From Bryopsis sp. KO-2023 (Eukaryota > Chlorophyta > Ulvophyceae > Bryopsidales > Bryopsidaceae), in the NCBI GenBank assembly GCA_030272585.1, contig BSYQ01000011.1, positions 434,001 through 498,000 on the forward strand: DNA of 64,000 nucleotides. The letters run 5' to 3'. Position 1 is the stretch's first letter, and each line of letters starts with the position of its first letter. Shown here one piece after another: positions 32,601 through 44,245 of this stretch. A program made the position numbers and the translations under genes. A model generated the notes under the pieces. The model searched no databases and was not told where the DNA came from. It saw only the letters and a list, made by a program, of their open reading frames with translations.

Positions 32601-35145
32601 CGTTCGTTTCGTTTTCACGCGGACTCGTTTCGCCCAACTGTGTCTCTCAACGGGACCTGCATCCCCGCGAAGGACGCGGCCGGGACGCTGGACTTCCCCT
32701 GCCGCTCGCCCGCGAGTCGCCAGAAACCTGCGAACGCGTTTCGAGGGCGACGTGGGCGTGTCGGACACGAGGCGTCGTACAGCGCGACGGTCACGTGCGT
32801 CGCGGCAGCGCTGCCAGCGCTACTGATGGGACGATCGGGCGCTACCATGTGACGATAGCCAATATGATTAAAAACCCAGCAAAAGGAGGTGGCATGACGC
32901 CAGAAAAGCATCCTATATCGAAGATCGAAACAAAAAAAAAACAAAAAACCCGATTGTGTCCCTTGGTGGAACATTCAGCTAAAGTGGTCTAGGTGTTTTA
33001 ACCCATTGATAGCTTTTTTGCTTTTGATGTCCCTCTGCTTGTATCATTGAAGTATGCTTCTACACTGTACTTTCAGGGGGTCGAGTTGGTTTGAGGAAGT
33101 TCTTTCATGACAGTCAGTTGAATAGATGTCCTTTTCGCCATCTCGCGTTCGTTTGAACCCTGCTGGATTCTCACACTTCCAGGTGTCCCCTATTCATAAG
33201 CGTTGCAAACTTCGTTTTCAACTACGGTTTTGGTGTACATTAGATACCAGTGTGGAATGTGGGTATTATCCTTGCCTAACCCACACATGGAACTCTTGAG
33301 TTGGGTTGAGGGTGTTGGCTGCTTCTTTGTGCAAAAGCTATTTTGCAGTTGGTTGTGTTGGTGATTAAAGATGTTCATGCGATGATCCTGGTGTTTACCT
33401 TCTTTCCTTTTCTTTTCATTGGCTAATTCCCTCGTTGGAATCAGCCAATGAACTCCATGATCAGGCTGCATCACGTAGAAAGAGTTACGGATAAATCCTT
33501 TGCGACTTCCATCCCACTATTCTTAACTTTGCACTTTGTTTACACACAAACAAACACTCGAAAGGGTCCTTTCTCTGATCACCCACAAAGCCGCATTTCT
33601 CTGACATGCCTTTTTCCCCTGATTTGCTCCACATTTTTCTTTCCACAGTTCTCCTGAACCTTTCCAAACAAAGAACCGTTACGTTTTTTTTTTTCATCAG
33701 CCCCCAGATATATATGTACTCATTCACCACCCACCCACCCAGAAATTAAAAAATAAAATAAAAAACGTGCACAAAGATGTTTTTAAGAAAAAAAATGAAG
33801 AAAAAAAAATCATCTTTGTGATGTGCCCAAAAAAAAGGCTATCCCTTTTCGAACCGAATTTGAAAATTATGTCTTCCCATTTTCGAGGAAAACAAGTGTT
33901 TCCCAAGCCCTAACTATGAAATGGCCATATCGAGTGAATCCTTTCGAAAAAAAGGCCAGGGACCTTCAAATCACGATGACTAACCCTCCCCCCCCGTCCC
34001 CCCAACAAGAAACAAGGGAAAAAAACTGACTTTTCATCATAAAATTTGCAATTAAAACAAAAAAATAACGTGGACTAAGCTGAGTCCAAAAAGAAGACAC
34101 CCACAGATAAACCCAGACTGACGAAACAGCGTTTCTTTTTATTTTCCCTTTTTTTTTCTTTTGCTTCGCTTTTTCTCTCCCCCCCCCCCCCCCCCCCCCC
34201 CCTCCTCGAATTGAGCCATGCTAGCTTGAATCAAAAACATGTGGAATTGCTTTGCAAACAAAACTCCAATAGTTTTTTTTTCCCTCCTTCGATTTTTTTT
34301 TTCTTACCCAACCAAACCCAACCAAACCAATACCAAATTAATTCGTACCTCCATTCCTTGTTCTCACAAAGGAAAAAAAAAACTTTCAGACCCCCAATAT
34401 GAATCATTTTTCCAAACACTTCCCTTTCTTTTTCCTTTTTTTTTTTCGCCCTTTTGATCTTTATTCCTTTTTTTTTCTTGCAGCAAAAAAAATGATAGAT
34501 TTTTGCCACCACAAGTAAATAAGAAAAGAAACTTTGAAAAAAAAAATGTAAAGAAAAAGAAAAGAAAGAAAAATAGCATATACACACACATAAATATAAA
34601 AACCCATACCCCATCGGCTGATACTGCTTTCCAAGCCACCGGATAAAACCCCACCATAAAACAAAGCTCATTCTCCACATATATACATATATAAATATTC
34701 ATCTATATATATACCTTTCCCTTTGCTCGCAAAAAAGAAAAAAATCAAAAACAAATCGCTGAAACAACAAAAACTTCAGCCGAAACTGAAAATCACAGAC
34801 ATACCTCGAGGTCTGACAGACAGATAGACAGACAAACATACATCGTCACTATAACCAGCAAACTCAGCTACTGTTCATTTCCTGCATAATACTTGAGTTT
34901 CTTTTTTCTCCCACCCACCCCCAAAAGCCAAATCCTGGCGAAACACTTTTAGCAAACATCTCCCTCTTTTTGCTCCCAAAATCTCACTCTTTTCCTTCCT
35001 CCCCTTTTACCCCCAACCAAAAAAAGACTCCCTCAACCCTTTCATCACTTTTCAACTGCAACATATACGTTCTCTCTTTTTCGTTGTTTTTTCCTTTCTT
35101 TTATTTCCTTTTTTTTTGTGAATTGTTTTTTCCACCCTCTCCTTC
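29605..35145. other. 5.5-kb stretch without a supported gene
   Basis: Contains a G-run at 29722-29738, a perfect palindrome at 31704-31731, a GC-rich island (about 32.1-32.87 kb) with long overlapping ORFs on both strands, and a C-run near 34183-34202. No protein family and no consistent exon chain was found. The GC island looks like the other first-exon/promoter regions here, so an unannotated gene may start there. Confidence 0.4.
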
Positions 35146-37265
35146 CTACCACGAGATCGAAACGACACGCAGTTCGACTGAACCTTTTCCCGACTGCCGG
35201 GATTTCTCAACGGCAATGCTTTCGAACGAAACCTGGTAGCCATCCTCCTTCAGTTTGTTAATGATCGACTCTTCCACGACTTTGCTGAACCTCGGCACCC
35301 CCACCCGCTTCCCTCCGTTCGATTCCAACCTCTTGGCAGCATTATAACTGGCCACTGATGAGTTTTCGGTCACGATTGCGTTATGTCTGACCGATTTGGG
35401 GTTTTGAGCTGTGTCAAGCTTCAATTGAGGTCCCAACCAAAGGGCGTGCAGTTTGGTGGTGGTGGGGAAAAGGCCTTGCCAGTGCAAAAGCATATTTGCT
35501 TTGGTGAACGTATAGGGAACTTCCTCCAATCCTTCGTAGATGGAATCGACCGCGGAGTCCACCGCATCTTGGATGGCTTCCGCCATTCGCTGCCTTCTGT
35601 GTGCAGCTGAAAATGAAACAAAAAAAAAAGAAGGAAAAAGTAAGTAAAAGAAGCGTTCATAAATGGTGTTGTGTAGTGTTGGTTTTATTTTCCTCCCTTC
35701 TCGTTTTGTCAGTTGGGATGATTTTCAGTTCAGCTGCTGTTTACTATTTTTTCACAGAGTTATCTTCTGCTTACTGAACGATTTTTATATATATCTATAT
35801 ATATGTCAGTATTTTTTATTTATTTTTTCCATTATTCTCAGGAAAAGTCTGCGCATTTCCCTCACCACTTCTAAAACCAAATTAATACTGGAAACAGCGC
35901 CCCCAGACAGCGGACCAGATTCATTGTTCCCAGTTTTGCTAGGGATGAAAATGTTCCCAACATGGACCAAAAAATTAAATTAAAGAAAAAAATTCACACA
36001 AAATCAACAAAAAAAATACTCAGCTACTCAATTTTGTCCAAAGTGTAATTTAAACTCCAGACAGGGTTTGAAACAAAATTGTGCCACTGTGGTTGATTTT
36101 TTTCATTCCAAAACTTTGACTATTTTACCTGAAGTGCGGTGCACCGGTTCGCTGATCACCGACGAGTTTGAAAAGTCTACAAATGATCAAGACAGACAAC
36201 AAAGCTAAAAAGAAAGTTGTACAGAACCCTGTTTCCACAGGAAATTTCAAAACACTCTATCCCCACCCCCGGTTTCACTTCCCCTGTGTTTTTGTCTGCA
36301 TGACAAAAAGGTTGAAAAAGCCAGATCGAAGAGAAGGAAAAAAACCAAGGCAATGATTCTTTCCATCGCTCCAGGTAGTGGGAATTGTTTTGAAGTCCGT
36401 TGGAAAAGTTTCTTTTTAACCATTACAACATTCTTGTTTTTCATTTTTTTGCTTAGAAATTGGATGATTGAACTCACCGCATATGGATGCTGATGCAGGG
36501 GTGTACGGTGGCGAAAGAGTGGGCTCTGGGTTACAAAATAAAGAAATTTCTGAGCTGGAAGGTCAGCCAGAAAATCTTAAACAAAATAGTGGAATATATA
36601 TATGTTTTCAGTAAAACCAAAGTTTAACATCCGAGCTATTTTCGCATTGAAAAAAAAAACGAAACTGCAGAAAACAGCTGTATTTTTGTTTGTTGCGCCT
36701 TGCCAGAGAGCACCAATAATATTCACATATGATTTTCTTTTCTTTTCTCTTTTTTTTTTTGGGGGGGGGGGGGGGAAGAGGAGGGGGCAACTTGAAGGGG
36801 CAAGGTTTTATTTCCCCCCGGTTTGGCTTACCAAATGTGGTTGGACGCTGCATGCCTTTCGGGCAAACAATGGGCTCTGAAGAAAGGGAAAAAAAAAACA
36901 AGTCAGTGGAAATAAGACAATCAGCTGCTCCCAGAAAACGATTAAAAAGCACAGCCAAAGTTGATCGGTTTCCCGAATAAATTCCATCAATTCTTGAAAC
37001 TAAGCATCCCATTTCACAAAATAATCCTTTTCTGGTGAAAAAATATGAGGGAAAAACACACATGTGTACAAATATATTCGACAATGGTCATCCTCATGAA
37101 AGCTCCAAAAAATTGTCATATTTATAAATATGAAAATTTTATATTTAGTTCTTAACAAGCATTCAAAATATGCTGTCTCCTTGTCAGTTCATTTTCGGCC
37201 CCCATTTCACGTTGTTTTCCCGGGCAATTCTCACCAAGGGCCGGAGTATCATGTAAACTTGACAT
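35146..37265 (-). CDS. unidentified protein with phase-1 mini-exons
   Basis: Exons 37271-37235, 36876-36832, 36525-36478, 36176-36129 and 35606-35146 join in phase with good GT-AG sites. Every intron is phase 1. From the ATG at 37265 the protein has 210 residues. The first 60 are Ser/Pro-rich and probably disordered (EPTLSPPYTPASASICDF, SSVISEPVHRTSAAHRRQR). A helical segment, MAEAIQDAVDSAVDSIYEGLEEVP, follows, then a folded-looking C-terminus (VPRFSKVVEESIINKLKEDG, SVELRVVSISW). I do not recognise the family. Exon 37271-37235 could itself be internal, with the true start further 5'; an ORF at 37596-37408 is a weak candidate for a leader. Confidence 0.6.
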
Positions 37266-37271
37266 GGAAAC

Positions 37272-39014
37272 CTGCAGCCACATGGAAAAAAAAGTGAGTC
37301 TCACACTTTTTCAGCTGAAATCGCCTTCGGGGAAAAAAAAAACGTATGGTTGCTAGAGCACCAGGCACTCTGGAATTGTGAAGGGCGAAACAAAACTTGA
37401 GAATTCATTAGACCGCAGGTGCCCCGATCGATCGAACGGTGAGAATTGCGCAATTGTGCAATACAGAATTGGGGGTGGCGGAAAACGCACGAACGGCTGT
37501 ACGCGCGCTGGATAATTTCACGGAACGGTGGTGTGTTTCCCCACTACAGGCAACTGGGCGGGGCTTGAAAATGTTCAGTGCGCTGAATGGACCCACCTTT
37601 GAGATAAGAAACTTTTACTCTGCTTGGACGGCTACGACCTCTTCGATAGAAGTACTCGACTGAAACCTGTCGCAACGAACAGACGAAAAAAAACGGTTTA
37701 TATCGTAGCTCCATTCACTTTTATAGCTTGAACATTCAGTTGGGAGTGGGCTGAGTTGTGAAAAGTAAACCTGCCAACTCGATCCCCCTTTTCGCGCCAC
37801 CGTGCGGGGTGGCTGAAACTTCTCCCGATATCGAATATGTGGCTGTCGAAAAAAGTTCTGTTTTCTTTCTGGAAAAGATTGAGCGTTCGCAACCCCAGAT
37901 CACGAAACCATATGACAACCTCCAGGGTAGAAAAGGAAAACAACAATGCAGAGGGAACCAACGGCGGCACTGATCTCCGAAACGGTTGGCTGCTTACCTT
38001 CCAATAAACAAGACTTGCTTTCGAACGAACTGCTCTCTCTTTAGTTAGCTTTTCACACAAAACTTAGCAAAACAGACTTCCTTTGTAGCGTTTTTTAAGA
38101 ATTGATTGTGACCAAGCTTGGATCCTCAAGTGGAGAAAACACCAGGTCTGTATCACGTGATTTGACTTTTCCAATCCAAAGTATGACGATCAGTGGAAGG
38201 ATGGGCGGGGCGCGGGCGTTACACGTTGCCAGGTGGTGCAAGATATAAAAGCGTTTTAGGTGTTGCTGCAACTTCTTCGCCGCGACCGTTCTTTCGGACG
38301 GCGCGAGGCGCCGCTCAGAGAATTTTCGCGCACCGTCCCGACCGCGGGTGCAATCCTTGGTGAGGAATGACTGTCCGGGACGTGGGAGTCTTTTCTTAGT
38401 GTCATTCTGGCAGAAACACACAAATCTGATGGGGTGTGCCCGTGTGTTGGTGTACACTAACACTCTCTGATGCGAGTTTCGACGTTAGAACTGCCAGGGG
38501 GTGGATGGTTGGGGGTGCTGGTAGTGGTTGTCAGCAGATCGAATCGGGGTCGGGGGGATAGTAACCGAGCTTGTCGTTTGGGGTGGTTGATGGGCTGTAT
38601 TTGACGCGAGTAAGATGAGGCCCATTTTTGCGCGCTGTGTGGCGCATGACACGAGCGAGCGAACTTTTTCGTTCGCGAACCTCCCTTCTTCAGTACCACC
38701 ACAACGCCAATTGGCAAAAAGAAGAACACCTTTTTCATTGCAGGTCCACTATTTTCGATACAAACTGCCAGGGCGCATGAGTCCTGAGAATGACTGTTCA
38801 CAAACCAATCCGCAACAACACCACCCTAGCTGCCTGGTGGCTTGTGCAACTGCAGCTGTCAGTCCATCAAACAGTGTTCTATGTGCGAAGCTGTGCCCCC
38901 AACGTGCGTCTGCACTTTATCACGGACCCCTCTAAGAGTCTCTGCCATTTATCTCACAATCATCAAAGACAATGAACAAACTTTGGTGGCTGGAATTGAC
39001 AGTTGGCAGCCTGA
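37272..39014. other. intergenic, no supported gene
   Basis: Mixed composition. Short ORFs on both strands show no domain and no spliced continuation. Part is presumably 5' flank of the minus-strand gene at 35.1-37.3 kb and 3' flank of the coiled-coil gene. Confidence 0.45.
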
Positions 39015-42000
39015 TCAAATCCAGGCTCGAGGTGTGGGCTTAGGAGGACAGTTCCTGGGAGCCTCGAAGTCGTCAGACGCTTCACTGCTTCCCGTTAGCT
39101 CGAAACCCCTATTTAAGTTATGTTTTTGCCCCACTTTGGGAGGATAAGTGGGAGAGCCTGACGTATCACTCTGGTACACCGCCCAGCTTTCCTTCACAGG
39201 ACCCAGCTTTTCGAACAGATCTTTGACGCGGCCTGCATCGGCACCAGGTATACGGTTCAATTTTTCGAGGACCAGGAAAGGATTGGGCGGCGGGGCCGCT
39301 CCAGATGGTAGAGTGAATGTGTTCGGCGTTCGGGGAACTGAAGTCCCGCACGAAGCAGCATCGTCACTGCAAGTGTGAACTTGGGTCCCAATAACTCCAC
39401 TGTCGTTCTGGGTGTCGTCTGACGTTCTGGAATCAAGAAGCTTGGTGGGTATCCAGTGCAGTGTGTTGAACATATTCGATTCTGGCATCGACTTCGCTGA
39501 TCGCCCAGAAAAGCCGTCGCTTCTCTCCGACCTGGATTGATTGCTAACCCCAGACTTCTTTCTCGCCCCCCTGCTCTGTTTCGCACCACCCAAAGACGAC
39601 GCCTTCTTGGCATATGACGGGTTGGTGGAACCCAAACTGGACCTTGACGACCTTGACACTGTCCTCTGGGATCCCGAATTCTGCCATTCCCCTGGCTGGC
39701 TCGGTGTTGAATCCTTTTTGTGTTGTTTTATCCCTGTTGTTGTTGATCCCATCGTTTGGCACGAAGCTTTCTTACTTGCGGAAGTGTCTGTTGCAATTTG
39801 AGATGAACTTTGGGATGGCGACTCTGTTCGGGTGGCTTGTCGACCGTCGGGAAAGTAGTTACCTGGAAAAAGAGTTCCAGAAAATGTTACTGGCTGCAAC
39901 AAAAACACAAAAGGTATGCTTGCAAAAAAATGGTGGTGTTGTCTCCCCCTCCACCTGCCGCGACTTCTTCGTCTAGTTTTCGTAGTTGCATTTCCATTTC
40001 GTCTATCGAAGCCAGAGTGTCCCGTATCGGCTTGCTGCTGTCAGTAGATACGATATGAGTGGAGTTCGAGTCTGCAGGGTGCGTTTGACTAGCCAGGCTC
40101 CCCAGCCCGTCCAGGTCTTCGGATTGCGACGAGTTCAAATCATGGAGGGCGCTTTCCATGTGCTTGAACCAGGCTTGCTGCATCTCACTGGACGAAACCG
40201 AAAGGTCCTACCAATGCATTGATTCTTGTCAAGACATAGCTAGTGAAGACAAGGTCCCCTCCTGCGAGCTGAAGGGGCTACTCAATATAATCAATCCTCC
40301 AAAGTTTTCACCTACATTAGCCACAAACTTCTCTCCACCCTTCTCGTGGAGTAGCTTTTTCATTTTGGGGTCACGTTTGAGCCTGTCTCTAGCAACCCTC
40401 CTTTGTGCTAGAAGCTTTCTGTGTTCAGCAACCAGCTGTGATTCCAGTCGCCGAATGTAGCCATCTTTCTGCAGCACCCAATAATTGCTCTTTTAAGATT
40501 CGAGTGGGTTCCATTCGGGGTAACAAACTGGCCTGCAATCAGCTATTTTATCTTTCATCAAATTGGGACACTGCTCACCTTTTCAGATATTTTCTCCTTT
40601 TCTTTCATTTGCTCTGCCAGGTATCTGAGCCTTCTGATCATGCCCAACATTCTGGACTGGTGCAGCGATGCAGATTGCTTGGCTGTGTTGCGTTCCCTTG
40701 CGTTTCGCTGAGCCAAATCTCGGTTGTCCTTCTCGTAGCTGTCCACTTTTTCAGACAGAGCTTTCACTTTGGCCTCCAGCTTGTCTCGCTCTTGTCGGAG
40801 GGCTTTGATTTCATGCAGTGCCGGCCGGATCTGTGTGCCGCAACCTTATTTGAGAAACACGCAAGCAGCACTTCAGGGAATTGACAACCAATGATGAACA
40901 AATAATCGATGATTCAGTTTTTCACCCACCGATAAGTTTTCCCATACCCACCACACTGTTGGAAAAGTTGCACATGATGACAGTAGAATCAATTAAAATA
41001 CGAAAACACTCAACGCAAAATGCTGTTGCCTGTTGCTTCAGACATTTCTGGAGGAGTACTTTTGCGACAAATCACGCCATCCTGATTGCTCCATAACACT
41101 TCCAGAAGGTTTTCAAACCTCTGAATATTTAATGGATCACAGCATTTTTCAATGTTGCTGACCTTGGCAACAGCAGGAGCCTCCGGGATTGGGAAATCAG
41201 AAGGGGGTCGAGAGGCATCCAGAACTTCCTGGGTAGCCAGCTCGTCCAGACATCTCTGCTGCATGGCTTCATGAACAGTGGGGTTGTCCATGTTTGTGGC
41301 TTCATTGAGGTTCCGCAGGTAGAGTTCCTAAACGTACAAAGATTAATGCAATCCAAACTCAAATGTTGCCCAAATTATTCCCTCTGACATATCAAGATTT
41401 TCAGTCGCTTGTTTCTGCATTCACTGTGCATTTTTGGGGGGATGGGCCAGGATCTGTCCATCCACCAGTCAGACTCTGGTGATTCTGTCAGGGATTGGGA
41501 AGAGCTGTGTTGTACCTGCAACCCAGCAACTCTTTCTTCCAGTGCTCGGGAAGTTTGCATTTGAACACTCTTTTCCCCCTCCAGCCCCACCACTCGTGCT
41601 GACATGGCAACATTATCTGCAGCCAACGCCTCTGCAGCCACTGTCATTTCACTAAGAGTATTTTTCTGCCGTCCAACTTGCTCCTCCAGTCTGGCTAGTT
41701 TCTTGCTGGCCAGGGCATGCACGCGTGCTTGATGAGTTTTAGAGCGTCCTTCTGTGAAAACTACCTGACACGACACATCTCGATCAAGAAATATCCATTT
41801 CATACCTGAAAAATTGGCGTCCAGTTTGGACCTCCAATTTCTCGTGCAGGTATAACTGCACTCCCTATTGGAGTGTTTTTTCCCCTCTTCCAGAATATTC
41901 TATACTATAATCCTGCTTAATCAAACCAGTTGGCAACTTTGTAGCAAACAGACACCCAAGGACACAAAAACTGGTTTCAACTTGGGATGTAATATCAACT

Positions 42001-42825
42001 TGTCAAGTTTGCCTCACCTTGCTCTCCAGATCAGCCACATGCTCCACAAGTTTTTTCATTTGGTCTTTCAATACATCATTCTCAGACTCCAAGGTTTCTG
42101 CCTTGACCTTGAACCTGCTGTTTTCCCATATCATCTCTTCCTCCCTGGAAGGGTACTCTTGCCCACGTGGGGAATCTCTCTTGGAGGGCGGGTCTACAAG
42201 TACGTTCTCTGTGACTGATAAGGCCGTGCTCTGGACGATCTGCTCCTCTTTCTCTTGCTGGAGCAGCCATTCCAGGTACTCTCGTCGAGCAGTGGCAGTT
42301 CGAAGAATCTCTGCCTCATTGTGTGCAGCCCCTGCAGCACTCGTTTTTGTCAGTTGCAGAGACCAAGGCTACCTTTTCGATCCGTGTATCGAACAAGAGA
42401 CCTCGAAAGAATCCCAACTTCAAAAGACGTCCGTCTCAAAACGACAATGTCCCCCCCTCTCCATTTTTTGGGGCCTCTGTACCAAAGACGTCTATACTCC
42501 AAGTACAACCCCTTCTTGTCCTATCCACGGAATTCTGGAGGCAAAAATTGACCGGGTCCACCAGGAAGTAAAAAGAAAAACACCCTCTGCCGCAAGTAAA
42601 CCCAAACACAGACGCTCATGGCGAGCATCGATCTTGTCGCCTCTGCCTCGGGCTAGTCGACGAGAAACCAAAGCCTCCTCCGGAGAGGGGCTGGTTCGAG
42701 CGTTGGGGCCCGACTATTGCCTGCTGAATTGCTATCCCTTGCGTTCGAACGCCGCTCATACCTCGGACGACGTCCTGACGCTTATGCTTGAGATTTCTTT
42801 TGTGCTTCCCTTCTACCACCGCCAT
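39015..42825 (-). CDS. coiled-coil protein, 765 residues
   Basis: Eight exons join in phase: 42825-42762, 42331-42018, 41764-41516, 41327-41163, 40830-40579, 40468-40316, 40207-39955 and 39862-39015. Residues from about 22 to 400 are mostly long charged helices with heptads (NDVLKDQMKKLVEHVADLES, ASKKLARLEEQVGRQKNTLS, IKALRQERDKLEAKVKALSE, MIRRLRYLAEQMKEKEKI). The last ~280 residues are Ser/Thr-rich, low complexity and basic (SRSSRSSLGS, GARKKSGVSNQSRSERSDGFSG), apart from VLEKLNRIPGADAGRVKDLFEKLG. The architecture suits a cytoskeletal, centrosomal or ciliary scaffold, but I cannot name a family. Start codon and first intron are the least certain parts. Confidence 0.72.
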
Positions 42826-43099
42826 CAAGCTTGAGGTCTCTGTCGGGGAAGGACTGAAAGGAGACCTTGTGGGGTACCTTTAGAAAAACCTTGCTGCTGT
42901 TTTTTCGAACGGCATCCGCACACGGACTGGATCAATTGGCCGTTCTGACGATTCGATCCCGGAATCGTTGATTTGGCTGCTGACGTTAACGCCAGTCTCA
43001 TTCGTGTGCTCTCCTTGAATTGAAGCAGCAAAGTGATGGGGTAATGGGGGGGGAGCTTCCATCAACCTGATAAAAAAAGTATATATGTATACATACTTA

Positions 43100-43957
43100 C
43101 TCCGTCCGGGAATAACTGTCCACTTTAGTTTGGGGTAACAGTTCACGCGTGAAACGTCCAATTGATGTGAAATTTTGTGGGCAGCATCTCTGATACACGT
43201 AGATGAAGCCCACAAAATTTCAGATCCATTGGTTTAGAGGCTGCGATGCAGTGGCTCCGAAACCAGAAACGAAGCAAAACCCCCATTTTCACCTTCCTGT
43301 GAACGTTTTGACACGTCAAACGTTCATCGTTTGCCACAAACTTTTGTGAACACATTCTTTAGATGTTCTGTGGCGAGCTCACAAAATTTCGTCGTAATTG
43401 AACCAGTGAGTAAAGCATGATGTCGTCGTTCGGTAATCGTGACGACTATAAAACTGAGGGAAAGTCGACCTCTGAAACCAAAAATAGCGGCGCAATGCGC
43501 GAACTCCACCTCGACCTCGCAAAAGTCGGAAACGGAACTCAAGATACCTTTTCGCGCCAGTTCGCTCGAAAATAGGAGCGGAAGTCACCAAACTGCCTAG
43601 AAAATGAGACTTTGATACGAAATGCCAAGCCCATTACACGAGAGGCCAGGTGGAATTTTCAGAGCAAATTTTGGGGATACACTATAATAAGTGTATATTG
43701 TTGCTTGATAACAGTATCTTACAATTTTGGGCTAATTTGGTATGCAAAAAATAAAAGTCGTCGAAGTGAAAATGGGGGTTTTGCTTCGTTTCTGGTTTCG
43801 GAGCCACTGCATCGCAGCCTCTAAACCAATGGATCTGAAATTTTGTGGGCTTCATCTACGTGTATCAGAGATGCTGCCCACAAAATTTCACATCAATTGG
43901 ACGTTTCACGCGTGAACTGTTACCCAAACTAAAGTGGACAGTTATTCCCGGACGGAG
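43100..43957. mobile_element. mariner/Stowaway-like MITE with long inverted repeats
   Basis: 858 bp between TA dinucleotides (43098-43099 and 43958-43959). The arms 43100-43293 and 43764-43957 are near-perfect inverted repeats of about 194 bp starting CTCCGTCCGGGAATAACTG. TA target duplication and a CTCC-TCCGTCC terminus are features of Tc1/mariner elements of green plants (Stowaway). The interior has no transposase. Confidence 0.9.
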
Positions 43958-44245
43958 TAAGTATCATTCACAGTCCACATAAAAAAGTCCTGGACCACTG
44001 CAAGTAGAAGATTTGTGGCAGGTCTGGATTCTTGATTCTTCATCTGACTAGGGATGTCCCTGTTTGTAAATTTAGTTTTTTTGGCCATTCATGATTGCTC
44101 TTCAATTCATGGATAAGAATCCCACAAGAACATGTTCCAACACTTCTATTTGAACTCTTGTTTACAGTTTCCTGACATCAAATGCTTTATTGTACATGAA
44201 CTCACAGATTTCGATTTGGGGTTGAGTCCTCTTTGCCCCCTTCGT

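Noticed and set aside
37408..37596. Minus-strand ORF as a leader exon for the gene at 35.1-37.3 kb
   Set aside because: The sequence looks like a targeting peptide, but the only frame-compatible donor (GTCTAA) is poor, so it was not joined.
42019..42834. A 271-codon plus-strand ORF
   Set aside because: It lies antisense to two exons and an intron of the coiled-coil gene, whose splice phases and heptads make the minus strand the coding one.
42825..43031. Extra 5' exon of the coiled-coil gene
   Set aside because: A good donor exists, but every acceptor tried leads to a stop in the required frame.
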